DNA from: Bacillota bacterium
GTDB taxonomy: Bacteria > Bacillota > Clostridia > Christensenellales > Aristaeellaceae
DNA length: 64,000 nt
Assembly (NCBI GenBank): GCA_023444095.1
Contig: JAEZRP010000001.1
Coordinates: forward strand, 62,001-126,000
Direction: 5' to 3'
Shown: one piece after another, positions 1 to 7,800 of the stretch
Layout of the letters: every line of letters starts with the position of its first letter
How positions within the stretch are numbered: the stretch's first letter is position 1
Notes under the pieces: model-generated
The model's database searches: none
What the model was told of the DNA's origin: nothing
Seen by the model: the letters and a program-made list of their open reading frames with translations, nothing else
Program-made: the position numbers and the translations under genes

Positions 1-201
1 CGGGCCCGCGACCGCGCCAAGGTCGACCAGGTCGACGCCGTCAAAACCAAACGCCGTGAGCGCGATTTCTTCTTCCGACGCGCCCTGGGCGCGCCACTCT
101 TCCGGAAGCCCGACCAAAGGCCCAAACAGCTCCGCAAAAAACGGGCGCTTCGACCCCCGGAAGGTCATGAGATTCAGATATTCGTCGCGCGTCCAGAGCA
201 T
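1..201 (-). CDS. N-terminal fragment, possible uroporphyrinogen decarboxylase-like protein
   Basis: Only the first 67 codons are in the window; the gene runs off the left edge. The ATG at 201-199 is preceded on the minus strand by an AAAAGGGG ribosome site seven bases away. The visible protein starts MLWTRDEYLNLMTFRG and contains LFGPLVGLPEEWRAQGA followed by a DGVDLVDLGAVAG stretch. From memory this resembles the N-terminus of corrinoid-linked URO-D/methyltransferase-like proteins of Clostridia, but no catalytic residue is visible, so the family call is tentative. It is divergent from the gene at 252, with about 50 bases between the two starts. Confidence 0.4.
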   Translation of the reverse strand, partial: MLWTRDEYLNLMTFRGSKRPFFAELFGPLVGLPEEWRAQGASEEEIALTAFGFDGVDLVDLGAVAGP

Positions 202-228
202 ATGCTACCCCTTTTCCTGCGTGCGTGG

Positions 229-234
229 TATAAT
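229..234 (+). promoter_or_regulatory. -10 box of the UPF0489 gene
   Basis: A perfect TATAAT lies 18 bases before the start codon at 252. No good -35 is visible at 16-18 bases upstream, so the promoter is judged only from the -10. It would give a very short leader of about ten bases containing the GGGGTGAAAAG ribosome site. Confidence 0.45.
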
Positions 235-251
235 CGTGCGGGGGTGAAAAG

Positions 252-950
252 ATGCGGGTCTTGGACATCGATCTCGATTTCTTTCTGACGGGCGTGTGCG
301 AACTGGCGGACTTGGGCGAGCGGCCGACCGGGTGCGCGCCATGGCCCGAGGGCGACGTGCGCGCGTTTCTGGAGGAGCGCTGCGGGCTCTCGCGCCGGAA
401 ACCGATTCCCGGCGCGGTGTTCGAGACGCACGACGGGGCGCTTGGCTTCTGGAAGGCGCGCATGGACGCGGGCGATCTGACCCCTCCGTTTCACGTGACC
501 CACGTGGACGCCCACTCCGACCTCGGGATTGGCAGACCCGGCCCCGCATACGTGCTGGAATCGGTGATCACCCGCCCTCCACAGAGGCGCGCAGAGATCG
601 AACGCTATTATGCGGAGCGGAAGCTCGACGAGGCAAACTACCTGCTGTTCGCGCTCGCGTTCCGGTGGATATCGTCGCTCGACAACGTGCGAAACCCCGC
701 TTCACGGGCCGACATGCCCGCGCGATTCTGTTTGGATCGTCATATCAGGTTGCGTTCGTCCGTCGCGGCGCTCGTCCCCGCGCTCGATTACCACGAGCCG
801 GAGGTGCCGTTTCGGGTGTACGGCGAGTGGCGCGATTTCCGCGCGGATTTGCCGTACGATTTTGTGACACTCGCGATCTCGCCCCGCTATGCGCCGAAGG
901 AAGCGGACGCGCTCGTCGGCCCAATCCGCGAGTACATCCGGGAAAGCTAA
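252..950 (+). CDS. UPF0489 family protein, arginase-fold metalloenzyme candidate
   Basis: The protein is 232 residues. It begins RVLDIDLDFFL and has HVDAHSDLG near residue 85. DxDxDFF and DAHSD are the two aspartate/histidine clusters that bind the dinuclear metal in the arginase/deacetylase fold, and together they are the signature of UPF0489 proteins. One branch of this family has been described as peptide arginases that convert arginine to ornithine in ribosomal peptides; whether this copy does so is unknown, since no precursor peptide or radical SAM enzyme is nearby. The gene is monocistronic, with a divergent partner upstream and convergent iorB downstream. The 148 bases between 950 and 1099 hold no obvious terminator. 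Confidence 0.75.
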   Translation: MRVLDIDLDFFLTGVCELADLGERPTGCAPWPEGDVRAFLEERCGLSRRKPIPGAVFETHDGALGFWKARMDAGDLTPPFHVTHVDAHSDLGIGRPGPAYVLESVITRPPQRRAEIERYYAERKLDEANYLLFALAFRWISSLDNVRNPASRADMPARFCLDRHIRLRSSVAALVPALDYHEPEVPFRVYGEWRDFRADLPYDFVTLAISPRYAPKEADALVGPIREYIRES

Positions 951-1098
951 GGCGATGCTCCACAGTGCGCGCCCGCGCCGAAGAGAAGAAATCGTCAAAT
1001 TTCGCTTGCAAAATTCTCCGGCGTAGCAGCGTCTACAATTCTGCGGGTGCGAGATTGCGGTAATGCTTCCGCGCGCGCAGGATTTGTGCGGGATAGCG

Positions 1099-1683
1099 CT
1101 AACCCTTCGCCGCCTCCGCGCCGAGCTGGATGGCCTTTCGGTTCGCCTCCCGAAACTTCGGCGCGAGAGACGCCGCCGCCCGTTCGATCTCCTCGCCCGT
1201 CGCGCCGATCGCGCCCGTCTCGGCAGCCGCGCCAAGAAGCGCCATGTTGACGACCTTCATCGAGCCGCACGCGCGCGCGATTTTTTCGCCGTCCACGAAA
1301 ACCACGCGGGCGGGTATCTTTTTGAGGTATTCGATCATCTGATCGGCCGCGTAGCCGCTGGCCGAGAGGGTATCGGTCACGGGCTTGACCGCCGCCGTGT
1401 TCACGATCACCGCGCCGCCCTCCTTCAGGTATGAGAGCGCGCGCACGGCCTCGGCGGGTTCAAACGCGATGATCGCGTCCGCGCGGCCCTTTGGAATGAG
1501 CGGACTCGACGCTTTCCCCACGCGCACGTGGCTCGTTACGCATCCGCCGCGCTGGGCCATGCCGATGGTCTCGGCGGTGTGCGCCATTTCCCCGCGCGCG
1601 ATGGCGCAGCGGGCCAAAAGCTTCGAGGCGAGAACCGTGCCCTGTCCGCCTACGCCCGCGAGAAGAACGTTGATTTCGCTCAT
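1099..1683 (-). CDS. iorB: Indolepyruvate:ferredoxin oxidoreductase, beta subunit
   Basis: The protein is 194 residues from the ATG at 1683, which overlaps the iorA stop codon by four bases (ATGA). The N-terminal LLAGVGGQGTVLASKLLA is the Gly-rich core of the gamma/beta-type domain of 2-oxoacid:ferredoxin oxidoreductases, followed by TAETIGMAQRGGCVTSHVR and ADAIIAFEPAEAVRAL, both typical of IorB. With IorA it oxidatively decarboxylates aryl pyruvates (from Trp, Phe, Tyr transamination) to aryl-acetyl-CoA, reducing ferredoxin. It is cytoplasmic. A longer upstream reading with no ribosome site was rejected as start. Confidence 0.93.
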   Translation of the reverse strand: MSEINVLLAGVGGQGTVLASKLLARCAIARGEMAHTAETIGMAQRGGCVTSHVRVGKASSPLIPKGRADAIIAFEPAEAVRALSYLKEGGAVIVNTAAVKPVTDTLSASGYAADQMIEYLKKIPARVVFVDGEKIARACGSMKVVNMALLGAAAETGAIGATGEEIERAAASLAPKFREANRKAIQLGAEAAKG

Positions 1684-3488
1684 TTCGTTTCGCCTCCGAT
1701 CGCGCCTGTCGGGCAGACTTTTTCGCACAGCCCGCAGCCGTAACACAGGGCCGGATCAATCATGACCTGCTTGCCCTCCGCGCTCACGATGGCGGGGCAG
1801 CCGATCTCGCGCACGCACTTGCGGCAGCCGACGCACACCTCCGCGTCCACGCGGACCATCGGCCCGGGCTTCGCGACCGCGATGCAGGGCGCGCGGTACA
1901 CGATGGCGGAGACACCCTCGACGTCCGCCGCGCGCTTCGCCGCCCGGATCGCTCCGTCGAGCTCGAAGGGGTTCACGACTTCGACCGACTTTACGCCCAG
2001 CGCCTCGAGCACGCGCTCAATGGAAATCTTCTCCGCGACCTCGCCGTTGGCGGCGAAGCCGGTCGAGGGGTTCGGCTGCTGGCCTGTCATGGCGGTAGTG
2101 GAGTTGTCGAGGATCACGGCGACCATCCGCGCCCCGTTGTACACCGCGTTCGCGATGCCGGGAAGGCAGGTATGAAAAAATGTCGAATCGCCCGCGAAGG
2201 CGAACGTCGTCACGCCTTCCTCCACGTGACCGATGCCCTGCGCAATGGTGATGCCCGCGCCCATGCACAGGCAGGTGTCGACCATTTCAAGGGGCTTGGC
2301 GTTCCCGAGCGTGTAGCAGCCGATGTCCCCCGTGAACACGGCCTTTCGGCCCTTCATCGCGCGCTTCACCGCATAAAAGGACGCCCGGTGTGGGCAGCCC
2401 GCGCATAGAACGGGCGGGCGGACGGGCAGCGGAGGTGGCTCCGGCAGGGAAAGGCCGATCACCGGGTTCTCAATGCCGAGATAACCCGCGAGGATGTCCC
2501 GCGCCGCCTCGACGCTCAGCTCGCCCGCGCGCGGCGTCGTGCGATCAGCCTTGCCGCGAATCTTCACGTTCAGACGATATTTTCCGCAGACATGCACAAG
2601 CGCGCGTTCGATCACCGGGTCGAGCTCCTCGAGCACCAGAACCTCGTCCAGGTCCTTCATGAATGCGAGCGCCAGCTTCTCCGGGAAGGGAAAGGGCGTT
2701 GAAATCTTGAGAAGCGAGCAGGAAGAACCGAGAATCTCGAGCGCCTCCTTCGCATACGCATGGCTCACGCCCCCCGTCACAACGCCGAGGCGTCCCGCGC
2801 CCCCGTTCTCAATCAAATTGTACCTGTAATCGGAAAGCTCGTCCGCGAGAACCTCCAGCTCGTCCTCGATGCGCTTGTGCGCGAGGAAGGAGGTGCGCGG
2901 AAAGATCACGCGCTTTCCGTCGCGCACGAATTCGCCCGTCGTGCGCGGAAGCTGCTCCACTGCGTCCGCGTCGATGGAGGCGTTCGCGTGGCAGATGCGC
3001 GTGGTGGGCCGGAAAAGAACCGGCGTCTGGTACCTCTCCGAGAGCGCGTAGGCGTCCGCCATCATGAGAAGCGCCTCCTCAGGCGAGGACGGGTCGAACA
3101 CCGGAATCTTCGAGAACATGCCGAACGTACGGGTGTCCTGCTCCGTCTGGGAGGAGATCGGGCCGGGATCGTCCGCGACGTAGACCACCATGCCGCCGGT
3201 CAGGCCCACGTACCGAAGCGACATGATCGGGTCGGCGGCGACGTTGAGACCCACCTGCTTCATGGTCACCAGCGTGCGCGCGCCCGCGTAGGAAGCGCCC
3301 GCGGCCACCTCGAGGGCTGATTTTTCGTTCACCGACCACTCGACGTGAATCTCGCGCCCGAAGTGCTTCGCCACATACTCGAGCGTCTCGGTGGAGGGCG
3401 TGCCCGGATATCCGGTCGCGAGTGCAATGCCCGCGCGCACCGCGCCGAGCGCCGCCGCCTCGTTTCCCATCAGGAGTTTGATGTCCAT
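1680..3488 (-). CDS. iorA: Indolepyruvate:ferredoxin oxidoreductase, alpha subunit
   Basis: The protein is 602 residues, normal for IorA. The ATG at 3488 follows AAAGAGGGG. It starts MDIKLLMGNEAAALGAVRAG with ATGYPGTPSTE nearby (pyrimidine/transketolase-like domain), has the thiamine diphosphate part with CAGCPHR and GDIGCYTLG, and ends in a ferredoxin domain with two CxxCxxxC(P) clusters (CVGCRKCVREIGCP and CYGCGLCEKVCP). It forms the ThDP- and Fe-S-bearing subunit working with IorB. The iorAB pair is read from a strong promoter at 3517-3545. An FlK-like thioesterase is divergently encoded next door and could hydrolyse the acyl-CoA product. Confidence 0.95.
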   Translation of the reverse strand: MDIKLLMGNEAAALGAVRAGIALATGYPGTPSTETLEYVAKHFGREIHVEWSVNEKSALEVAAGASYAGARTLVTMKQVGLNVAADPIMSLRYVGLTGGMVVYVADDPGPISSQTEQDTRTFGMFSKIPVFDPSSPEEALLMMADAYALSERYQTPVLFRPTTRICHANASIDADAVEQLPRTTGEFVRDGKRVIFPRTSFLAHKRIEDELEVLADELSDYRYNLIENGGAGRLGVVTGGVSHAYAKEALEILGSSCSLLKISTPFPFPEKLALAFMKDLDEVLVLEELDPVIERALVHVCGKYRLNVKIRGKADRTTPRAGELSVEAARDILAGYLGIENPVIGLSLPEPPPLPVRPPVLCAGCPHRASFYAVKRAMKGRKAVFTGDIGCYTLGNAKPLEMVDTCLCMGAGITIAQGIGHVEEGVTTFAFAGDSTFFHTCLPGIANAVYNGARMVAVILDNSTTAMTGQQPNPSTGFAANGEVAEKISIERVLEALGVKSVEVVNPFELDGAIRAAKRAADVEGVSAIVYRAPCIAVAKPGPMVRVDAEVCVGCRKCVREIGCPAIVSAEGKQVMIDPALCYGCGLCEKVCPTGAIGGETK

Positions 3489-3516
3489 GGAGTCCCCTCT
3501 TTCCTGTATTATCCCG

Positions 3517-3545
3517 ATTATACCACACAAAGCCCGCGCTGCCAA
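3517..3545 (-). promoter_or_regulatory. Sigma-A promoter of iorAB
   Basis: On the minus strand a -35 TTGGCA (3545-3540) and a perfect -10 TATAAT (3522-3517) are separated by exactly 17 bases. Transcription would start about 3510, giving a short leader to the iorA ATG at 3488. Confidence 0.8.
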
Positions 3546-3577
3546 CCGAGACGGTGTGGTGTTTTCCGCCATGGTCG

Positions 3578-3606
3578 TTGACCCCATACTCAAAATCGGG
3601 TAGAAT
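3578..3606 (+). promoter_or_regulatory. Sigma-A promoter of the thioesterase gene
   Basis: A -35 TTGACC (3578-3583) and a -10 TAGAAT (3601-3606) are 17 bases apart. The promoter faces away from the iorAB promoter and would produce a leader of about 137 nt before the ATG at 3750. Confidence 0.75.
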
Positions 3607-3655
3607 GGATGCGTCAGGAGCTGATCTTCATGGGCAGGGCGACCGGGTGGAAATG

Positions 3656-3685
3656 TGGCTGAGGGCTAAACCTCTGCCAGTTTTT
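3656..3685 (+). terminator. Intrinsic terminator inside the thioesterase leader (attenuator candidate)
   Basis: TGGCtGAGG (3656-3664) pairs with CCTCtGCCA (3671-3679) across a GCTAAA loop and is followed by GTTTTT. It sits between the promoter at 3578 and the gene at 3750, so it must be conditional or leaky. A second GC-rich stem, CCGCCG (3694-3699) with CGGCGG (3715-3720), follows. I recognise no known riboswitch in 3613-3655. Confidence 0.55.
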
Positions 3686-3749
3686 GATGCTTGCCGCCGG
3701 GTCCGGCTACGGTTCGGCGGGCTTTCCTGGGGAAAACGGAGGGATCGAC

Positions 3750-4139
3750 ATGCTTGAGGTCGGAATCAGGGGGATCCAGACGGAAGAGGTCACAAACAAA
3801 AACACGGCTGCGGCGTACGGAAGCGGGCTTCTTCCCGTGTACGCGACGCCAGCGCTCGTTGCGCTCATGGAAAAGACCTGCTGGACGAGCGTCGCCTCGA
3901 CACTGGGCGAGGGACAGGGCACGGTCGGGACGCGGCTGACAATCAGCCACACTGCCCCCACACCCGTCGGCATGGCAGTGACCTGCGAAAGCGAGTTGAC
4001 GGCGGTCGAGGGCCGCAGGCTCACCTTCGCGGTCCGGGCATACGACGGGAAGGGCGAGGTCGGCGCGGGTACGCACGAGCGGTTCGTGATCGACAACGCG
4101 CGCTTCCTGGCGAAGGCAGGCGCAAAGGCAGACGCTTAA
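3750..4139 (+). CDS. FlK-type acyl-CoA thioesterase (hotdog fold)
   Basis: The protein is 129 residues from the ATG that follows GGAGGG. The pattern VYATPALVALMEKTC, then LGEGQGTVGTRLTISHTAPTPVG, is the layout of the fluoroacetyl-CoA thioesterase-like family, including the Glu in GEGQ and the His in SHTA used for catalysis in FlK. Most relatives are housekeeping acyl-CoA hydrolases of unknown substrate, not fluoroacetate-resistance proteins. Placement opposite iorAB suggests it may release aryl-acetates from aryl-acetyl-CoA; that is inference. The start at 3684 was rejected because it lies just after the leader hairpin and has no ribosome site. Confidence 0.8.
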   Translation: MLEVGIRGIQTEEVTNKNTAAAYGSGLLPVYATPALVALMEKTCWTSVASTLGEGQGTVGTRLTISHTAPTPVGMAVTCESELTAVEGRRLTFAVRAYDGKGEVGAGTHERFVIDNARFLAKAGAKADA

Positions 4140-4354
4140 TCGGGCTAAACGTGCGGACGGCGCGCTCCGGTACCGGCAGGATGGGACGCGGGGCGACTCC
4201 GCGATCCGGCACGCCGTTTCGCGTTCCGCGCCGCTTCCCGAATCGACGGAATATTTCCGTTTTTTCATTCCGCCGCGCGAATGAATCCTCTTCGGCGCGG
4301 AGGTTCAAATTCGCGCCCCCCTTGTAAACTTTCGCGCCCATTTGTGGTTGTTGC
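4140..4354. other. Intergenic stretch after the thioesterase gene
   Basis: This is the first part of a 595-base gene-free interval. Apart from the small terminator at 4246-4265 I see only GC-rich sequence with no convincing reading frame. Confidence 0.5.
4246..4265 (+). terminator. Probable terminator of the thioesterase gene
   Basis: ACGGAA (4246-4251) pairs with TTCCGT (4255-4260) over a three-base loop and runs directly into a T tract. The stem is short, so efficiency is uncertain. Confidence 0.5.
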
Positions 4355-4382
4355 TTGACATATTACTTCACGCGTGTATAAT
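4355..4382 (+). promoter_or_regulatory. Strong sigma-A promoter of the liv operon
   Basis: A consensus -35 TTGACA (4355-4360) and consensus -10 TATAAT (4377-4382) are 16 bases apart. Transcription would begin near 4389, about 346 bases upstream of livK, leaving a long leader. Confidence 0.85.
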
Positions 4383-4577
4383 TTTATGCATCAGAAGGCG
4401 GGAGGCGAGGGTGCCGTGAAGCGGATGAATCTGCGCGAATCCAGCGCTCGGCGCCAGCACGCTTCTGACGTCTGTCCGTTTATGCGGCAAGGCGCGGATT
4501 CTATCATCGTCTACGCAGACGCCGGAATGGCTTCTGCTTTTCTTTTTATCGCGCGCCGCGTGCGGATTCTCGTGAAT

Positions 4578-4652
4578 ATGATATTCTTGCTGCGCGGGAT
4601 TCTTGGATTCGGCATTCGGCCGATGACCCCGCTCGGAGGCGTTCGCCCGTAA
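4578..4652 (+). CDS. Possible leader peptide upstream of livK
   Basis: A 24-codon frame starts at an ATG at 4578 and stops 20 bases before the leader hairpin at 4673. Its first 13 residues are MIFLLRGILGFGI, rich in Ile, Leu and Phe, and it is followed by a terminator-like stem, as expected of amino-acid attenuation. The ribosome site is weak, and the same frame is open upstream to 4374, before the predicted transcription start. Treat as a hypothesis. Confidence 0.25.
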   Translation: MIFLLRGILGFGIRPMTPLGGVRP

Positions 4653-4672
4653 ATCTCAAACGGATACGGAAA

Positions 4673-4705
4673 GCGGGCCCGCCTCGGTGCGGTACCCGCC
4701 TTTTT
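4673..4705 (+). terminator. Terminator-like hairpin in the livK leader
   Basis: GCGGG (4673-4677) pairs with CCCGC (4695-4699), with an inner CGC/GCG pair, followed by CTTTTT. It lies 30 bases before the livK start and inside the transcript from the promoter at 4355, so it is a candidate attenuator. Confidence 0.55.
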
Positions 4706-4734
4706 GTATAAATACAACCGGGAGGTATTCAATC

Positions 4735-5877
4735 ATGAAGAAAGCCCTGTCAATCGCCCTCGTTCTCGCGATGACCCTGGCGCTGTCCGTGGCCGCCTCG
4801 GCCGAGGGAACCCTCGTCATCGGCGGAACCGGCCCCCTGACCGGCGACTATGCCACCTATGGACTCTCCGCGCGCAACGGCGCGCTGATCGCCATGGACG
4901 AGATCAACGCCGCGGGCGGCGCGAACGGCATCCTGTTCGACGTGAAGTATGAGGACGACCAGGCCTCCGCCGAGCTCGCGGTCAACGGCTACTCTTCCCT
5001 CATCGACGCCGGCATGCAGGTGTCCCTCGGCGCCGTGACCTCCGGCGCGTGCATCGCGCTCGCCGAGGAATCCCAGTACGACGGCATGCTGGTTCTCACC
5101 CCCTCCGCGTCCGCGAAGGAGGTCACCAAATACGACAACGTGTTCCGCGTGTGCTTCACCGACCCCGACCAGGGCGTATACGCGGCAGACTTCATCGCCG
5201 AGAATGCCATCGCGACCAAGATCGCCGTCATTTATGACAAGTCGAACGATTACTCCGTGGGCATCCATGACAACTTCGTTGCGGAAGCCGCCGCGAAGGG
5301 CCTCGAGATCGTGACCGATCAGGCGTTCACCGACCAGTCCAACACCGACTTCTCCGTGCAGCTTCAGGCCGTGGCCGATTCCGGCGCGGAGCTGGTGTTC
5401 CTGCCCATCTACGCGCAGGAAGCCGCCTACATCCTCACCCAGGCGAAGTCCGCCGGCCTCTCCGTTGCCTTCTTCGGCTGCGACGGCCTCGACGGCGTTC
5501 TCACCAAGATCGGCGCGGAAAACGCGGATGCCTGCGAGGGCGTGATGCTCCTGACTCCCTTCGCGGCCGACGCGCAGGATGAGAAGACCGCGGCATTCGT
5601 GGCCAAATATCAGGAACTCTACGGCACGACGCCCGACCAGTTCGCGGCGGACGGTTATGACGCCGTGTACGCCATCAAGGCAGCGCTCGAGCAGGCTGGC
5701 ATCACCGACCTCTCCGACGCGGACTTCAATTCCAAGATGATCGCCGCCATGACTGCGATCACCGTGGAGGGACTGACCGGCACCATGACCTGGACGGCGG
5801 ACGGGGAACCGACCAAGACCGCGACCGCGGTCGTCATCCAGGGCGGCGCGTATGTCGCGTACGAAAACGCACAGTAA
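4735..5877 (+). CDS. livK: Branched-chain amino acid ABC transporter, substrate-binding protein
   Basis: The protein is 380 residues. The start follows GGAGGT at 4721. A signal peptide (MKK, hydrophobic core, ASA cleavage near residue 22) precedes GTLVIGGTGPLTGDYATYG, the typical start of mature Leu/Ile/Val-binding type I periplasmic-binding proteins. The rest shows the usual two-lobe features (AVIYDKSNDYSVGIHDNF, ADSGAELVFLPIYAQEA). There is no lipobox cysteine, odd for a monoderm where such proteins are normally lipoproteins. It is first in livKHMGF, and a strong stem-loop separates it from livH, which often raises binding-protein dosage. Confidence 0.92.
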   Translation: MKKALSIALVLAMTLALSVAASAEGTLVIGGTGPLTGDYATYGLSARNGALIAMDEINAAGGANGILFDVKYEDDQASAELAVNGYSSLIDAGMQVSLGAVTSGACIALAEESQYDGMLVLTPSASAKEVTKYDNVFRVCFTDPDQGVYAADFIAENAIATKIAVIYDKSNDYSVGIHDNFVAEAAAKGLEIVTDQAFTDQSNTDFSVQLQAVADSGAELVFLPIYAQEAAYILTQAKSAGLSVAFFGCDGLDGVLTKIGAENADACEGVMLLTPFAADAQDEKTAAFVAKYQELYGTTPDQFAADGYDAVYAIKAALEQAGITDLSDADFNSKMIAAMTAITVEGLTGTMTWTADGEPTKTATAVVIQGGAYVAYENAQ

Positions 5878-5885
5878 CATGAAAC

Positions 5886-5916
5886 CGTCTCCCCGGGCCG
5901 CGCGTCCGGGGAGACG
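5886..5916 (+). other. livK-livH intercistronic stem-loop
   Basis: CGTCTCCCCGG (5886-5896) pairs perfectly with CCGGGGAGACG (5906-5916), an 11-bp stem with a 9-base loop and no T tract after it. It is placed where it could protect the 3' end of livK mRNA. Confidence 0.7.
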
Positions 5917-5940
5917 AACCCATCGAAAGGAAGTCTTGCC

Positions 5941-6816
5941 ATGGGTTTTCTCTCCAATCTCATCAGCGGGCTGAGCCTTGGCAGCATCTACGCGCTGATC
6001 GCGCTCGGATACACCATGGTGTACGGCATCGCGAAGATGCTGAATTTCGCCCACGGCGACATCATTATGGCGGGCGCGTACTCCATGATCGTGTTCGTCA
6101 TGACGCTGGGCCTGCCGCCCTTAGTCAGCGTGCTGCTCGGCGTGGTCTTCTGCGTGATTCTGGGCGTGACCATTGAGGTCGTCGCCTATCGGCCGCTCAG
6201 GCGCGCCTCGCCCCTCTCGGTGCTCATCACCGCGATCGGCGTATCCTATCTTCTTCAGAACGTTGCGCTTCTGATCTTCGGCTCCGACAAGAAGAGCTTC
6301 CCCTCCATCATCGAAATCCCCCCCGTCAAAATCGGCTCTCTCACCATCAAGGGCGAGTCCATCATGACGCTGGTTTTGACCGCCGCGATCATGATCCTTC
6401 TGACGGTGTTTATCAATAAGACGAAGATGGGCAAGGCCATGCGCGCGGTCTCTGAGGACAAGGACGCAGCCGCGCTCATGGGCATCTCCGTCAATCGCAC
6501 CATCTCCACCACCTTCGCCATCGGCTCCGCGCTCGCCGCGGCGGCGGGTCTCTTCTACGGAGCGACATACACATTCGTCGGACCGTACACCGGCTCCATG
6601 CCGGGCATCAAGGCGTTCGTCGCAGCGGTATTCGGGGGAATCGGTTCCATCCCGGGTGCGATGCTCGGCGGCGTACTTCTGGGCATCATTGAGAACCTTT
6701 CGAAGGCGTATATCTCCACCGAGCTCTCGGACGCCATCGTGTTCGGCGTTTTGATCCTCGTTCTGGTCATCCGGCCCACGGGTCTTCTCGGCAGGAAGAT
6801 CTCCGAGAAAGTGTAG
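5941..6816 (+). CDS. livH: Branched-chain amino acid ABC transporter, permease LivH
   Basis: The protein is 291 residues and almost wholly hydrophobic, with about eight membrane segments. It begins with a helix LISGLSLGSIYALIALGYTMVYG and LNFAHGDIIMAGAY, both strongly conserved in LivH. It forms the membrane pore with LivM. The start follows GAAAGGAAG. The gene is 63 bases downstream of livK and six bases before livM. Confidence 0.95.
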   Translation: MGFLSNLISGLSLGSIYALIALGYTMVYGIAKMLNFAHGDIIMAGAYSMIVFVMTLGLPPLVSVLLGVVFCVILGVTIEVVAYRPLRRASPLSVLITAIGVSYLLQNVALLIFGSDKKSFPSIIEIPPVKIGSLTIKGESIMTLVLTAAIMILLTVFINKTKMGKAMRAVSEDKDAAALMGISVNRTISTTFAIGSALAAAAGLFYGATYTFVGPYTGSMPGIKAFVAAVFGGIGSIPGAMLGGVLLGIIENLSKAYISTELSDAIVFGVLILVLVIRPTGLLGRKISEKV

Positions 6817-6822
6817 GCGCGC

Positions 6823-7800
6823 ATGAAAAGATCAAAGACGACAATCAACAACTTTGTCACCTATGCCATGGTGATCCTCGCCTTCGTCATCCTCAATGCG
6901 ATGGTGGAGACAGGCAACGCTACGCGCCACCTTCAGAAGATGTTGGTGCCGATTTGCGTGTACGTCATCCTCGCCATCTCCCTAAACATCACCGTGGGCT
7001 TTTTGGGCGAACTGACGCTCGGCCACGCGGGTTTCATGTCGGTCGGCGCGTACGCGGGTTGCCTTTTCTCTATCGCCACGGAATCGGCGCTTCCGGTGTA
7101 TGTGCGATTCCCCCTCGCGATGATTCTGGGCGGGCTCATCGCAGCGGTGTTCGGAGTTCTGATCGGCATCCCGGTCCTCAGGCTCCGGGGCGATTACCTC
7201 GCCATTGTGACCCTTGCCTTTGGCGAGATCATTCGCTCGATCATCATCAATCTTGGCTTCACAGGCGGGGCCTCCGGCCTCAAGGGCACGCCGCGCGATT
7301 CAACTTTCTTGATCGCATTTCTGGTGGTGCTCGTCACCATGTTTATCTCCATGAACCTTATGAACTCCAAGCATGGTCGCGCAATTATGGCGATCCGCGA
7401 CAACCGCATTGCGGCTGAGGCGACAGGCATCAACCTCACGCGATACAAGCTCATGGCGTTCGTAGTCGCCTCGTTCTTCGCGGGCGTGGCGGGAGTGCTC
7501 TACGGCCATAACCTCTCGATTTTAACTGCGTCTACGTTCGGCTACAATAAGTCCATCGAAATCCTCGTGATCGTGGTACTGGGTGGCCTTGGTTCCATCC
7601 GGGGCTCGATCATCGCGGCGGTGGTCATCTACGTGCTGCCGGAATCCCTGCGCTTCATGAGCGACTATCGCATGCTCATCTACTCGCTTGTTCTGATCGC
7701 GATGATGCTTTTGAACGCCTCGCCTCGCGCGGCGGAGATCAAGGCCCGGCTCAACTGGCGGTCGCTGGTGCGACTCGCAAGGCGAAGGGAGGCTGCGTAA
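6823..7800 (+). CDS. livM: Branched-chain amino acid ABC transporter, permease LivM
   Basis: The protein is 325 residues with many membrane spans. The hallmarks are ISLNITVGFLGELTLGHAGFMSVGAYAG near residue 50 (split here: LGELTLGHAGF) and LRLRGDYLAIVTLAFGEIIR, both classical LivM motifs. It ends just one base before the GTG of livG. The ribosome site for livM is weak, consistent with translational coupling to livH. Confidence 0.95.
   Translation: MKRSKTTINNFVTYAMVILAFVILNAMVETGNATRHLQKMLVPICVYVILAISLNITVGFLGELTLGHAGFMSVGAYAGCLFSIATESALPVYVRFPLAMILGGLIAAVFGVLIGIPVLRLRGDYLAIVTLAFGEIIRSIIINLGFTGGASGLKGTPRDSTFLIAFLVVLVTMFISMNLMNSKHGRAIMAIRDNRIAAEATGINLTRYKLMAFVVASFFAGVAGVLYGHNLSILTASTFGYNKSIEILVIVVLGGLGSIRGSIIAAVVIYVLPESLRFMSDYRMLIYSLVLIAMMLLNASPRAAEIKARLNWRSLVRLARRREAA

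Noticed and set aside
3607..3700. Fluoride riboswitch before the FlK-like gene
   Set aside because: Tempting because FlK hydrolyses fluoroacetyl-CoA, but the conserved crcB-motif bases are not in the leader.
4389..4734. T-box leader before livK
   Set aside because: No AGGGTGGNACCGCG-type T-box sequence is present.
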